This document shows, one piece after another, positions 53,413-62,423 of a stretch of 64,000 bases of DNA. This stretch comes from Chitinophagaceae bacterium (lineage in GTDB: Bacteria; Bacteroidota; Bacteroidia; Chitinophagales; Chitinophagaceae): contig JAHBTJ010000007.1 of NCBI GenBank assembly GCA_019638595.1, positions 62,001-126,000 of the forward strand, read 5' to 3'. Position 1 is the stretch's first letter. Every line of letters begins with the position of its first letter. A model generated the notes under the pieces. That model worked only from the letters and a program-made list of their open reading frames with translations, was not told the DNA's origin and did no database searches. The position numbers and the translations under genes are program-made.

Positions 53413-55224
53413 ATGCAGATTAGAAACATCGCGATCATCGCACACGTTGACCACGGCAAAACCACATTGGTTGACAAGATCTTACATCAAACCAATGTAT
53501 TCCGCGCCAACCAGGAAAGCGGTGAACTGATCATGGACAGCAATGACCTTGAGCGAGAAAGGGGGATCACAATTTTCAGCAAAAACGCGTCCGTAGTATA
53601 CAAGGATGTGAAGATCAACGTGATAGATACCCCCGGGCACGCCGATTTTGGCGGTGAGGTAGAAAGGGTACTGAAAATGGCAGACGGTGTATTACTGCTG
53701 GTGGATGCTTTTGAGGGACCCATGCCGCAAACCCGTTTTGTGTTACAGAAAGCATTACAGCTCAACTTAAAACCTATTGTAATTATTAATAAAGTTGATA
53801 AGCCCAATTGCCGTCCTGATGAAGTGCACGACGCGGTATTTGAATTGTTCTTTAACCTGGATGCTACAGAAGAACAACTGGACTTTCCTACTTTTTATGG
53901 TTCCGGTAAAAACGGCTGGTTCAATGATTCGCTTACACCCAGCGAAGACATTACTCCTTTATTGGATGGTATTATTAAATATGTGCCGGAGCCGAAAGTA
54001 AGTGAAGGACCGTTGCAGTTGCAGATCACTTCGTTAGATTATTCATCCTTCCTGGGTCGTATTGCCGTGGGAAAAGTAACCCGTGGCAGCATCAAGGAAA
54101 ATCAGCCGATCGCACTGGTGCAGGCTGATGGCAGCATCAAAAAGTCGAGGGTAAAAGAATTATACATATTTGAAGCATTAGGAAAAAAGAAAACTACAGA
54201 AGTGCAGGCAGGCGATATTTGCGCCGTAGTTGGACTGGAGGACTTTAACATCGGCGATACAATAGCCGATGCTGAGAACCCCGAAGCCTTGCCGGTGATA
54301 AGTGTTGACGAGCCTACCATGAACATGCTGTTCAGCATCAACAACTCACCTTTTTTTGGTAAGGATGGAAAATTTGTTACCAGCCGCCACCTGCGCGACC
54401 GGTTAATGAAAGAAACCGAAAAAAACCTGGCGCTGCGTGTATTCGATACCGATAGTGGCGATAGTTTTATGGTATATGGACGTGGTATTTTGCACCTGGG
54501 TATATTAATAGAGACCATGCGCCGCGAAGGATATGAACTTACAGTAGGGCAGCCACAGGTAATTGTAAAAGTTATTGATGGCAAAAAATGCGAGCCTTAC
54601 GAAACGCTGGTGGTAGATGTGCCGGAAGAATTTGCCAGTAAAGTAATTGACCTGGTATCCCGCCGTAAAGGGGAGATGCTGGTAATGGAAACCAAGGGAA
54701 CCATGCAGCACCTGGAATTTGATATTCCATCGCGCGGGTTGATTGGGTTGCGTACGCAAATGCTTACTGCCACAACCGGAGAAGCCGTAATGGCGCATCG
54801 TTTTAATGAGTACAAACCCTGGAAAGGACCTATTCCGGGAAGAAACAACGGAGTATTACTTTCCAAGAACCAGGAAAAAACGACTGGTTATTCCATAGAC
54901 AAGCTGCAGGATCGGGGTACTTTTTTTGTGGATCCGGGAGAAGATGTATATGCCGGTCAGATTATTGCGGAGCATATTAAACCAGGCGACCTGGTGGTAA
55001 ATGCTACTGAAGGAAAAAAATTAACCAATCACCGCGCCAGCGGCAGCGATGATGCTACCCGCATAGCACCTAAAACATTGATGACACTGGAAGAATGTAT
55101 GGAATACATCCAGTTTGATGAGTGTATAGAAGTAACGCCTAACCATATACGTATGCGCAAGGTGATATTGAATGAAGAAGAACGTAAAAAGCAATCGAAG
55201 CAGCTAAGCGCACAAGAAGCATAA
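53413..55224 (+). CDS. typA: Ribosome-associated translational GTPase TypA/BipA
   Basis: The 603-residue GTPase has the G domain first: AHVDHGKTTLVDKIL (G1), ERERGITIFSKNAS (switch I region), DTPGHADFGGEV (G3) and NKVDKPNCR (G4). EF-G-like domains II, III and V follow, then the BipA-specific C-terminal domain (GRNNGVLLSKNQEKTTGYS, SDDATRIAPKTLMTLEE). It binds the 70S ribosome at the EF-G site and assists 50S assembly and stress adaptation, particularly in the cold. Length is normal. It has its own strong promoter and terminator. Confidence 0.97.
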   Translation: MQIRNIAIIAHVDHGKTTLVDKILHQTNVFRANQESGELIMDSNDLERERGITIFSKNASVVYKDVKINVIDTPGHADFGGEVERVLKMADGVLLLVDAFEGPMPQTRFVLQKALQLNLKPIVIINKVDKPNCRPDEVHDAVFELFFNLDATEEQLDFPTFYGSGKNGWFNDSLTPSEDITPLLDGIIKYVPEPKVSEGPLQLQITSLDYSSFLGRIAVGKVTRGSIKENQPIALVQADGSIKKSRVKELYIFEALGKKKTTEVQAGDICAVVGLEDFNIGDTIADAENPEALPVISVDEPTMNMLFSINNSPFFGKDGKFVTSRHLRDRLMKETEKNLALRVFDTDSGDSFMVYGRGILHLGILIETMRREGYELTVGQPQVIVKVIDGKKCEPYETLVVDVPEEFASKVIDLVSRRKGEMLVMETKGTMQHLEFDIPSRGLIGLRTQMLTATTGEAVMAHRFNEYKPWKGPIPGRNNGVLLSKNQEKTTGYSIDKLQDRGTFFVDPGEDVYAGQIIAEHIKPGDLVVNATEGKKLTNHRASGSDDATRIAPKTLMTLEECMEYIQFDECIEVTPNHIRMRKVILNEEERKKQSKQLSAQEA

Positions 55225-55241
55225 AAACGGCTATATATTTT

Positions 55242-55276
55242 AAAAAAGGCTGGTCCGGTAGGATCAGCCTTTTTTG
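55242..55276 (+). terminator. Terminator of typA
   Basis: AAAAAAGGCTGGTCC pairs with GGATCAGCCTTTTTT around a GGTA loop with one G:U pair. It lies 18 bp after the typA stop. Confidence 0.88.
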
Positions 55277-55621
55277 TATAGTGAATGAATGTTCAAAATT
55301 ATATAACTGCACCCAAAATAGTACTTCCTCTTATGCCCTGCGCTGGCTGCACGTTTGGTAGCATTGCACCAGTTTAGCCTCCCTGCTTTGCACAGCTACC
55401 AGTCCGGCGCTAGAAAGAGTTACGGATGTCTTCTTCCGCATCACCCTGCTCAAATACGCGCTCTATGATAAAATTAGACTTGCCAATCATTCAGTGCATA
55501 AAAATCCACATCTCCTCCAAGATGGACGCTAAAAACAGGTTTATTTTAAGAACATGATGTAATGTTACAAAATTGGAGCGCAAAGAATGACCAGGAGCCA
55601 GACAAAAGCTCAAAAGCCATC
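55277..55621. other. Intergenic region with at most decayed coding sequence
   Basis: About 345 bp between the typA and OmpA terminators. Apart from the short remnant at 55410-55490, no frame is open and no repeat is visible. Confidence 0.4.
55410..55490 (-). pseudogene. Possible remnant of a small Bacteroidota TA-associated protein (DUF6922-like)
   Basis: The minus-strand frame gives MIGKSNFIIERVFEQGD and then AEEDIRNSF before a stop. The preceding sequence in another frame contains GDVDFYALNDWQ. The pattern WDVDxxxLDW...FIIERVLExGDxED is one I associate with a small protein family found near toxin-antitoxin genes. A single frameshift would join the two pieces. This is tentative, from motif memory only. 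Confidence 0.3.
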
Positions 55622-55660
55622 CCGCTGAAGGCGGAATGGCTTTTGAGTAAATATCTTTAT
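55622..55660 (-). terminator. Terminator of the OmpA-family gene
   Basis: A 17-bp stem (55622-55638 with 55644-55660, one G:U pair on the minus-strand RNA) has a TGAAG loop and a CTTTTGAG end. It lies 10 bp after the OmpA stop. Confidence 0.85.
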
Positions 55661-55669
55661 TAAATGGAA

Positions 55670-56536
55670 TTACTGTTTGGGTTCAAGCAATTTAAAGAAC
55701 TGATCCAACTGAGGCAGAATTACAATTCTTGTTCTGCGATTGGCTGCTCTTCCCTGGGCAGTATTGTTGTCAGCAATAGGAACATATTCACCACGACCTG
55801 CGGCAATGATCTTGGCAGGAGACAATCCATATTGTTTTTGCAGTACTCTTACAACAGCGGTAGAACGTTTAACGCTCAAATCCCAGTTGTCGAGCAACAC
55901 GCCTTTGCTGTAAGAGATATCATCTGTATGGCCTTCAACCATAAATTCAACATCCGATTGGTTTTTCAATACCTGCGCTACTTTTCCTAATACTTCTTTT
56001 GCTTTTTCTGTAATGTCATAGCTGCCGCTTCTGAACAACAGCTTATCAGAAATATCTATAAAAACAACTCCTTTGTCAACCTTGATATTGATATCCTGGT
56101 CGTCAAGATTTCCAATAGCGCCTTTCAGGTTCATTACCAGCGCCATATTTAAAGAATCTTTACGGGCCAATGATGCCTGCAGATCCTGGATATAAGCATC
56201 TTTAGCACCTATATTATCAAGCGATTTTTTTATGCTTTCAGCCTGAGCAGCAGAAATTACGGAAAGGTCTTCCAATTGTTTCAATGCTGTAGTATTGTTT
56301 TCTTTCACAAAAGCGAGTTGCTTTTTAAGATCAGCGATCTCATTTTCATAAGCAGCATTCTTCCTTGCGTTTTCAGCCTTATCATCCTCGCAAAGTTTGA
56401 AATCGCCTTGTAATTTAGAATGAGCCTGGTTCAGGGAGTCTAACTGTGCCTGGGCAGCTTTAAATTTTTTACTGCTTACACATGAAAAAAGAAATGCCGG
56501 GGCAAGAGCTAAGAGTAAAAAGTACTTCAATTTCAT
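55670..56536 (-). CDS. OmpA-family peptidoglycan-binding lipoprotein
   Basis: A 288-residue lipoprotein: signal MKLKYFLLLALAPAFLFSC (Cys19), a coiled-coil region (~25-125, rich in Lys/Glu/Gln heptads: KKFKAAQAQLDSLNQAHSKL), and a C-terminal OmpA/MotB domain (~160-285) with FMVEGHTDD and NRRTRIVILPQ. The OmpA domain binds diaminopimelate in peptidoglycan and so ties the outer membrane to the wall. It is monocistronic, with terminators on both sides. Confidence 0.93.
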   Translation of the reverse strand: MKLKYFLLLALAPAFLFSCVSSKKFKAAQAQLDSLNQAHSKLQGDFKLCEDDKAENARKNAAYENEIADLKKQLAFVKENNTTALKQLEDLSVISAAQAESIKKSLDNIGAKDAYIQDLQASLARKDSLNMALVMNLKGAIGNLDDQDINIKVDKGVVFIDISDKLLFRSGSYDITEKAKEVLGKVAQVLKNQSDVEFMVEGHTDDISYSKGVLLDNWDLSVKRSTAVVRVLQKQYGLSPAKIIAAGRGEYVPIADNNTAQGRAANRRTRIVILPQLDQFFKLLEPKQ

Positions 56537-56644
56537 TTGGAATTGTTTTAAAAAGATATTATTGGTAAAGATATGGTATCAAATTGATTAAAGTAGTTAC
56601 AAATACCGAAATTATAAAGCAAATCTATCATTTTTAATAAAAAA

Positions 56645-56671
56645 GCGAAAGAATGTACAACATTCTTTCGC
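56645..56671 (-). terminator. Terminator of the YGW-rich protein gene
   Basis: A perfect 11-bp stem, GCGAAAGAATG (56645-56655) with CATTCTTTCGC (56661-56671), is followed by a T-rich run on the minus strand. It lies ~35 bp after the stop at 56704. Confidence 0.85.
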
Positions 56672-56703
56672 CTGATTTTTATTTTTGAGCTCAAAAAGGC
56701 ATT

Positions 56704-59067
56704 TTAGCCCCTTCTGGGCGCCCTTCCTTCACTGCTGCTCCTGGAATTACCGCCACCATTACTGCCCGATGATCTTTCAACTCTCTGGGGAGCGGAAGAC
56801 CTGGCAGGTTCAAAGCTTCTTTGTACTGGTTGCCTGTTTACCGAAGGAGCATTGTTTGTTTGAATACGAGGTTCAGTCCTGGGAGCAGGCTGCCTGTTAG
56901 CGGCAGGTGAAGTAGCCTGCTGGCGGGGCTGCTGCTCCGCAATTTGCCTTCTTACAGGCGGTTGATTGTTACTACCCTGGGGGCGGGTAACGCCTGCACT
57001 GTTACTGGCAGATGAACGTTCACTAAAGTTCCTCGAAGGCCTTGCGGCAGGCTGGTTGCTACTATTATTAGTCTCAAACCGGCGGTTGCCGGAAGTGCTT
57101 CTCGGAGAGAGCCCTCCGTTCTGGTTGTTATCGCGCACAACCGAGGGTCTTCCCGGGTTATTACCGCTTCTTACCGTATTCCGTTCAACCGGCCTTGTAT
57201 TATTATCAAACCTTCTTACCGGGGCAGACTGAACACCCCTGCTGCTGGAAATGGTTCTTCTTACATCGCGTGTTACTACATCGCGCCTTGTATTATATAC
57301 GTTATTATTCCTGTAGATGTTTATATTATTATTGATAATAACGGTATTCCTGCCTCTTCCATAATAATTACCATAATAACCATAATGGTAACCGCTGTGG
57401 TAAGGAGTCCAGCAGTAGGATGGGCGATAAACGGCAGGACCCCACCAGCCACCCCATCCCCGGTAACTATAACTGTTCCAGCCTGTATTAAACCATCCGT
57501 AGTTATAATTGAATCCAAAGCCCCAGCCTGTCCATGGGTTGTAATGCATATTAAAACCCCAGGTATACGGACGGGCATAGTAATAATTTCCAAACCAGGG
57601 GCGGTAATAATACCCGGTTCCATACACTACAGTTGGGCCATATATATAGGTGTTCAGGTATCCGGGAGTATAGCCCATGTATACAAAATCCGGTGTAACA
57701 TCATATACATACACGTACTTCATGGCATATACAGGGTAACGCGGAGGTATAAGCGATACTATATAGGGCCGTTCTACCGCTACCATCCAGGGGCCTATCG
57801 CACTGTTCGCCCTGAACCAAACACCGTTATCCACCGCGTAATAAGCGCCTCTCCAGCGAATAACATAGGCATTGGTATTGATAGCATAATCCATATCGGT
57901 TCCTTCTATATCTTCAAACCTGGGATCGCCATCATACTGAATATTAGCATTAGCATTTTTACGGTCAACCTTAGCTGTTTGCGGAACCTGGGCATTTTTT
58001 ACCGCGTCTTGGGCGGCTATGGTACCGGCTACACTCGACAGCACATTGTCTTTAGGAGAACCTTCGGGAATTCTGGCAAAGTCTGCCGGTAATTTATCGG
58101 GAGCTATATATTGCCATTTCCCTTTCAGCGCAGACGACCTGTACCATCTTCCGGAAAGCAATACATAATACTGCTGACCTGTAACATCCATAAAAATATC
58201 GTTCTCCGAATTTTTAACAAACAACAGGTTTGTATTTTGTATGGGCGTAAAATTAGGTTCGCCATTCGACTGCAGCAACTCTGCAGGTTCTGTAGTTACT
58301 ATGATATTGGAAATAACATAGTCATTATCTTCCTGCTGAACATTGTTCTCTTTATTGGCCTGCAATATTTCAATTTCTATAGCCGACAGTTTAGAAGGTA
58401 TGCTGGTTGTAATAGCATACGGGCCTGTAGCCGCATTAGCAATATACCAGTGCTTACCGCCAAAGAGGTAGTATTTATTGTTATAGCGAATGATATTAAA
58501 TGGTGTATTCACTACCACGTCAACATCCAGGTTAGTGTTTTTTTGAACTTTAGGGGCGCCATCTATTACCACCAGTAAAGAGGGCTTATCGGAATAAATG
58601 ATTGCGGGAGGGTTATTATTAATGCTGTTCGATAATTTTTCTTCTTCCCGGTTAAGCTGTAATGAGTTGTTCACTTCGCCGGAAGCGAGGGTAAGGTTCC
58701 AGCTTGTCATAGCATTTCCGATTGCCTGCTGCAGGCTGTTCAACCTGTTTTCATCGCCTTCGTCGGGCAGCTTTATGGCATTTACTGAAACAGAGCGGAT
58801 ATTTACCTGCTGACCTGCTTCACTGGCATTTGCGGTAAACCAAATCATACCAAAAACCGGCTCATTTTTGTCTTTTTCAAGCACCGAAATAGCTGCATTG
58901 GCCTGCAGGGTACCATTGGTAAAAGATTCTGGCTGCCATTGGTAAACTTTTATTAAATCTCCACCGGGAGTGGTGAGGGTTTTGGGCCACTCGTTCTGAG
59001 CACTCCCCTTAACAGAGATGATTGTGCTGAACAACAGCATTGATAGAAGAGTGTAAACAGCTTTCAT
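56704..59067 (-). CDS. Large secreted protein with Tyr/Gly/Trp-rich core and basic disordered tail, function unknown
   Basis: The ~787-residue product has a signal peptide (MKAVYTLLSMLLFSTIISVKGSAQ). An N-terminal half of repeated beta-type modules follows (three related segments around KYYLFGGKHWYIANAATGPY, QYYVLLSGRWYRSSALKGKW and AYYAVDNGVWFRANSAIGPW). The next ~100 residues are extremely Tyr/Gly/Trp-rich (NYYYARPYTWGFNMHYNPWT), and the last ~190 are disordered and rich in Arg, Ser, Asn and Pro. Similar Bacteroidota proteins have been loosely labelled carbohydrate-binding family V/XII. The core could bind glycans or form a surface matrix; I claim no activity. Its start at 59067 gives a clean signal peptide. 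Confidence 0.82.
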   Translation of the reverse strand: MKAVYTLLSMLLFSTIISVKGSAQNEWPKTLTTPGGDLIKVYQWQPESFTNGTLQANAAISVLEKDKNEPVFGMIWFTANASEAGQQVNIRSVSVNAIKLPDEGDENRLNSLQQAIGNAMTSWNLTLASGEVNNSLQLNREEEKLSNSINNNPPAIIYSDKPSLLVVIDGAPKVQKNTNLDVDVVVNTPFNIIRYNNKYYLFGGKHWYIANAATGPYAITTSIPSKLSAIEIEILQANKENNVQQEDNDYVISNIIVTTEPAELLQSNGEPNFTPIQNTNLLFVKNSENDIFMDVTGQQYYVLLSGRWYRSSALKGKWQYIAPDKLPADFARIPEGSPKDNVLSSVAGTIAAQDAVKNAQVPQTAKVDRKNANANIQYDGDPRFEDIEGTDMDYAINTNAYVIRWRGAYYAVDNGVWFRANSAIGPWMVAVERPYIVSLIPPRYPVYAMKYVYVYDVTPDFVYMGYTPGYLNTYIYGPTVVYGTGYYYRPWFGNYYYARPYTWGFNMHYNPWTGWGFGFNYNYGWFNTGWNSYSYRGWGGWWGPAVYRPSYCWTPYHSGYHYGYYGNYYGRGRNTVIINNNINIYRNNNVYNTRRDVVTRDVRRTISSSRGVQSAPVRRFDNNTRPVERNTVRSGNNPGRPSVVRDNNQNGGLSPRSTSGNRRFETNNSSNQPAARPSRNFSERSSASNSAGVTRPQGSNNQPPVRRQIAEQQPRQQATSPAANRQPAPRTEPRIQTNNAPSVNRQPVQRSFEPARSSAPQRVERSSGSNGGGNSRSSSEGRAPRRG

Positions 59068-59319
59068 ATGCTTATTTTTAATGTTCAAAAATTGTGCTGG
59101 TATGACGTGGATTACAACTGTTAGTTTAAAGTTACTCAAGTAAAGCACCAATTTTTAACAGCCGGTGTTAATGTTTAGCCATAACTTATTGCAATTAACA
59201 TAGCGCATTAAGTATGTTATTACGAGCGGGCGCTGATAATGTTACAGTTGTGTAATTGCTGAGCTATCCGCCTATCGGCAAGCGCAGGCAGATAAATGAA
59301 GTTGCGGGGAGTATAGTTA

Positions 59320-60030
59320 TCAATTGGTAAACTTATAGCCTACGCCCCGTATAGAATGGAAATAGCGCGGGCTACGGCTGTCTTCTTCAAAATACTTCCG
59401 GAAGCTGAGGATAAAATTATCTACCGTACGGGTGGTAGGGTAAACATTGTAGCCCCAAACCGATTGCAGGATCTTTTCGCGGGGTACTACATCATTTTTA
59501 TTTTCCAGCAAAAGCTTCAGCAGCATCGCTTCTTTTTTGCTGAGCTCAATCGTTTCTCCCCGGTAATTGGTAGCGGTTTGGGCTTTAAAATCAATTTTGT
59601 TTTTACCAAACTGGTAATGGTCATCAACAGTTTCTTTGTCCTGCAGCTTTTTATTTTTGTTGATGAGCTTTTTAACCCTTAGCAACAGCTCTTCAAGATT
59701 AAAAGGCTTGGTAATATAATCGTCGGCCCCTTTTTTCAGTCCCAATACTTTTTCAGCGCTGCTGCTTTTAGCGCTCAGCATTAAAATAGGAACTTCATTA
59801 TTATTAAGCCGTACATTTTCCGCCACATCAATTCCGTCAATTCCTGGTAACATTACATCCAGTATGATCAGGTCAAAATATTCTTCACTTATTCTTTTTA
59901 AAGCCTGTGTGCCATCGCCGGCGCAGCTTACCTCATACCCCTCCAGCTCAAGATTAAGCTTTAAGGCCTCCTGCAGGTTTTCTTCATCTTCTACCAATAA
60001 TATATATCCCTGTTGCTTGTTTGCGCTCAT
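59320..60030 (-). CDS. OmpR/PhoB-family response regulator
   Basis: A 236-residue two-component response regulator: receiver domain (~8-125) with acidic pocket VEDEE, phosphoacceptor D58 in DLIILDVMLPGIDG and K in DDYITKPFN, then a winged-helix output domain (~140-235) ending RSPRYFHSIRGVGYKFTN. It starts 2 bp after the histidine kinase stop, so the two form one signalling pair. It is the last gene of the yicC-gldH-HK-RR unit. Confidence 0.95.
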   Translation of the reverse strand: MSANKQQGYILLVEDEENLQEALKLNLELEGYEVSCAGDGTQALKRISEEYFDLIILDVMLPGIDGIDVAENVRLNNNEVPILMLSAKSSSAEKVLGLKKGADDYITKPFNLEELLLRVKKLINKNKKLQDKETVDDHYQFGKNKIDFKAQTATNYRGETIELSKKEAMLLKLLLENKNDVVPREKILQSVWGYNVYPTTRTVDNFILSFRKYFEEDSRSPRYFHSIRGVGYKFTN

Positions 60031-60032
60031 AG

Positions 60033-61022
60033 TTATACCGGTTCTATTGTACGAAGCGTGATCACAAAATTACTACCTGAAGGTATATTGTTGGTCACTT
60101 TTATTGTTCCTTTGTGATCGGCTATTATTTTTTTTGTAAGAAACAAACCCAGTCCTGTGCCCTTGGTTTGGCGGGTACGTTCACTGCCTGAGCGATAAAA
60201 TTTATCAAAAACCCTTTTCTTTTCAATGCCGGGTATACCATCGCCTTCATCCTTTACTTCTACAATCGCGTTGTTATTTTTTTTGTGCAAAACAATTGTT
60301 ACGGACTTGTTTTTTCCCGAGTATTTAATGGCATTGTCTATCAGGTTATTAATGGCCAACTGTAGCAACAGCCCATCTCCTTTTATATATATGCCCTCTT
60401 CTACCTGTTCGTTAATTGCCTGCAACGGAAACCTTTCTTTAAAATCCCAAATACTTTCGCTTACCAGCTCGCTAAAGTTCAGGTCTTCTTTATCCAGCAG
60501 GTAATGCCCCGCGTCTATCCGCGAAGCCAGCAGTATATTCTCGCACAAATTGTTCAGGCGGTTTGTTTCCTGGAGCGTATTGCTGATCAGTTTTTCCTGC
60601 TGGGCTTCTTCCAGCTTTCTTTTTTGCAATGTTTCAAGGTTAAGCTTGGTGATAGCTATAGGCGTTTTAAGCTCGTGCGTAACCGCCATCATAAAGTTTT
60701 GTTGTTGGTTGTTCAGGCGTATTTGCCGGCGGGTTGCACGATATACAAAAACCGCCCCCACCAGTATCAGCAGCATAAAAGTTGCTCCTTCACCAATATA
60801 TTGAGCCATTTTTCCCTTCTCCTGCTTACGGATCACCTCCACTTTTGATATGTATTCCGGATCGTCTTTTTTTAATTGCAGCAACCTGTAATCTGCCATC
60901 TGGCTGTTTTGCCTCATTAACGAAAAAAACCAGAAAAGCAATGCTATTATGATATAAGTAAGCAGGAACCAATACACAATAGTAATGATCGTAAGTCGCT
61001 TTCTTTTATATAAGCCTGCCAT
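60033..61022 (-). CDS. Sensor histidine kinase, two transmembrane helices
   Basis: A 329-residue kinase with TM helices at ~9-35 and ~78-95 flanking a short (~40-residue) periplasmic loop. A HisKA domain carries the phospho-acceptor H116 (MMAVTHELKTPIAI), and the HATPase_c domain has the N box (NNLIDNAIKYSG), G1 box (VKDEGDGIPG) and G2 box (GTGLGLFLTKKI). No HAMP domain is visible. The small sensor loop suggests sensing of membrane or envelope state. Its ATG overlaps the gldH stop (TGATG). Confidence 0.94.
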   Translation of the reverse strand: MAGLYKRKRLTIITIVYWFLLTYIIIALLFWFFSLMRQNSQMADYRLLQLKKDDPEYISKVEVIRKQEKGKMAQYIGEGATFMLLILVGAVFVYRATRRQIRLNNQQQNFMMAVTHELKTPIAITKLNLETLQKRKLEEAQQEKLISNTLQETNRLNNLCENILLASRIDAGHYLLDKEDLNFSELVSESIWDFKERFPLQAINEQVEEGIYIKGDGLLLQLAINNLIDNAIKYSGKNKSVTIVLHKKNNNAIVEVKDEGDGIPGIEKKRVFDKFYRSGSERTRQTKGTGLGLFLTKKIIADHKGTIKVTNNIPSGSNFVITLRTIEPV

Positions 61023-61519
61023 CAGCGGTTAACTTTTTCTACACGTATGCCCGCGTTTATTACATTTTTAAGGGGATTGTCGCGCATTAATTGCTCAATC
61101 GTAAAATTGACGATTCCACTTTTTTTGAACTGAACAGGCTGTGCGTTTACCTGGTGCCATGTAGTATAAATATCATCCATTCCTGTTCCCAGCCAACCTT
61201 TTTGATTATCGGCCAGCAAAATGTCTACTCTTTGCTGCTTTACAGAATCTCCCGGCAGTTGATAGCTGAGATTCAACCATATATTATTATAGCTGTAGGC
61301 ATGTGTGTGGCGAAGGGTTACATATATATTATACAGGGAAAGGGTATCCTGTATGGAAAAATCAACAGATGGCTTAAAGGACCGCTCCCAGCTTTTATCC
61401 GGTATCGTAACGTTTTTCTCAAAAACATCTACAGTGGTGCACGCATACACCTGCAACAGCAACAGTACAAGCAATATCCTTGAAACGATACTCATTTTAA
61501 CTGACATGAATTTACTCAT
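61022..61519 (-). CDS. gldH: Gliding motility lipoprotein GldH
   Basis: A 165-residue lipoprotein with signal LLVLLLLQVYAC (lipidated Cys ~27) and GldH family landmarks: LYNIYVTLRHTHAYSYNNIW, QLPGDSVKQQRVDILLADN, GWLGTGMDDIYTTWHQV and MRDNPLKNVINAGIRVEKV. GldH is required for gliding and linked to the T9SS/gliding apparatus in flavobacteria. It overlaps yicC by 4 bp (ATGA) upstream and the kinase by 1 bp downstream, so the four genes are co-translated. Whether this organism glides is unknown. Confidence 0.94.
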   Translation of the reverse strand: MSKFMSVKMSIVSRILLVLLLLQVYACTTVDVFEKNVTIPDKSWERSFKPSVDFSIQDTLSLYNIYVTLRHTHAYSYNNIWLNLSYQLPGDSVKQQRVDILLADNQKGWLGTGMDDIYTTWHQVNAQPVQFKKSGIVNFTIEQLMRDNPLKNVINAGIRVEKVNR

Positions 61520-62391
61520 AAAACATTCAATACCTGTTCTTTTGCTTTTTCCAGTTCATCCTTCATTAAAACCACGCATTTCTGGATGGCCGAATCATAA
61601 GCTTTGGCGCCGGTGGTATTAATTTCCCTGCCTATTTCCTGTAATATAAAGGATAGCTTTTTCCCTTTTGAATCGCCGGGTTCGTTCAGCAGGGTTTTAA
61701 AATAATGACAGTGGTTGGTGAGGCGTACCTGCTCCTCGCTGATGTCTATCTTTTCTATATAATAAATTAATTCCTGCTCAAGCCTGTTGCTGTCAAAATT
61801 ATCTTTGCCAACATTTTCTTCCAATAACCTTGTAAGTCCTTCCCGTATCTTTTGCTGGCGAAGCGGCTCCAGTTCAATTACTGTTTTTTGCTGCTGTTCA
61901 ATATTATTGATGCGTTGCTGCAGGTCTTTTTCCAGCACAGCTCCTTCATTTAACCGGTGCTTATCAAGAAAATGAATTGCTTCTTCCAAAATTCCTTTAA
62001 AGCCATTCCAGTCGTTTTCGTCCAACACTTCGGTGGAAGGCACTACCACTTCGGGCAACTTTAACAGGGAGCTTAGTATAGATCCGGTATCAAGATTAAG
62101 ATGCTCGGCCAGCTCACCTAACTGCTTGTAATAGGATTTTGCCAGCTCGGTATTAATAACAACAGGCTTTGCCGCGCCGTTTTGCTTAAGCGTAATGTTG
62201 CAATCTATGCTACCCCGCAGCAGCTTACCCGAAATGATATTGCGGATTTCAAATTCATAGGGTTTAAGCAGCGAGGGCAGCTTTAACAGTATTTCAAACT
62301 GCTTTCCATTCAGCGATTTAATTTCTACCAAAAAGGTTTTATTTCCCAGGGCCTGTTCCGCACGTCCAAAACCTGTCATTGATTTAAGCAT
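61516..62391 (-). CDS. yicC: YicC-family endoribonuclease-like protein
   Basis: The 291-residue protein has the YicC N-terminal signature MLKSMTGFGRAEQALGNKTF with IKSLNGKQFEILLKLP, and the C-terminal DUF1732 part (IDISEEQVRLTNHCHYF, GKKLSFILQEIGREINTTG). In E. coli and Bacillus the family acts as an RNase that targets small RNAs. It heads the unit with gldH and a two-component system. Full length. Confidence 0.94.
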   Translation of the reverse strand: MLKSMTGFGRAEQALGNKTFLVEIKSLNGKQFEILLKLPSLLKPYEFEIRNIISGKLLRGSIDCNITLKQNGAAKPVVINTELAKSYYKQLGELAEHLNLDTGSILSSLLKLPEVVVPSTEVLDENDWNGFKGILEEAIHFLDKHRLNEGAVLEKDLQQRINNIEQQQKTVIELEPLRQQKIREGLTRLLEENVGKDNFDSNRLEQELIYYIEKIDISEEQVRLTNHCHYFKTLLNEPGDSKGKKLSFILQEIGREINTTGAKAYDSAIQKCVVLMKDELEKAKEQVLNVL

Positions 62392-62423
62392 ACTCTATCA
62401 AATTTATTCAACAGCAAGGTAAC

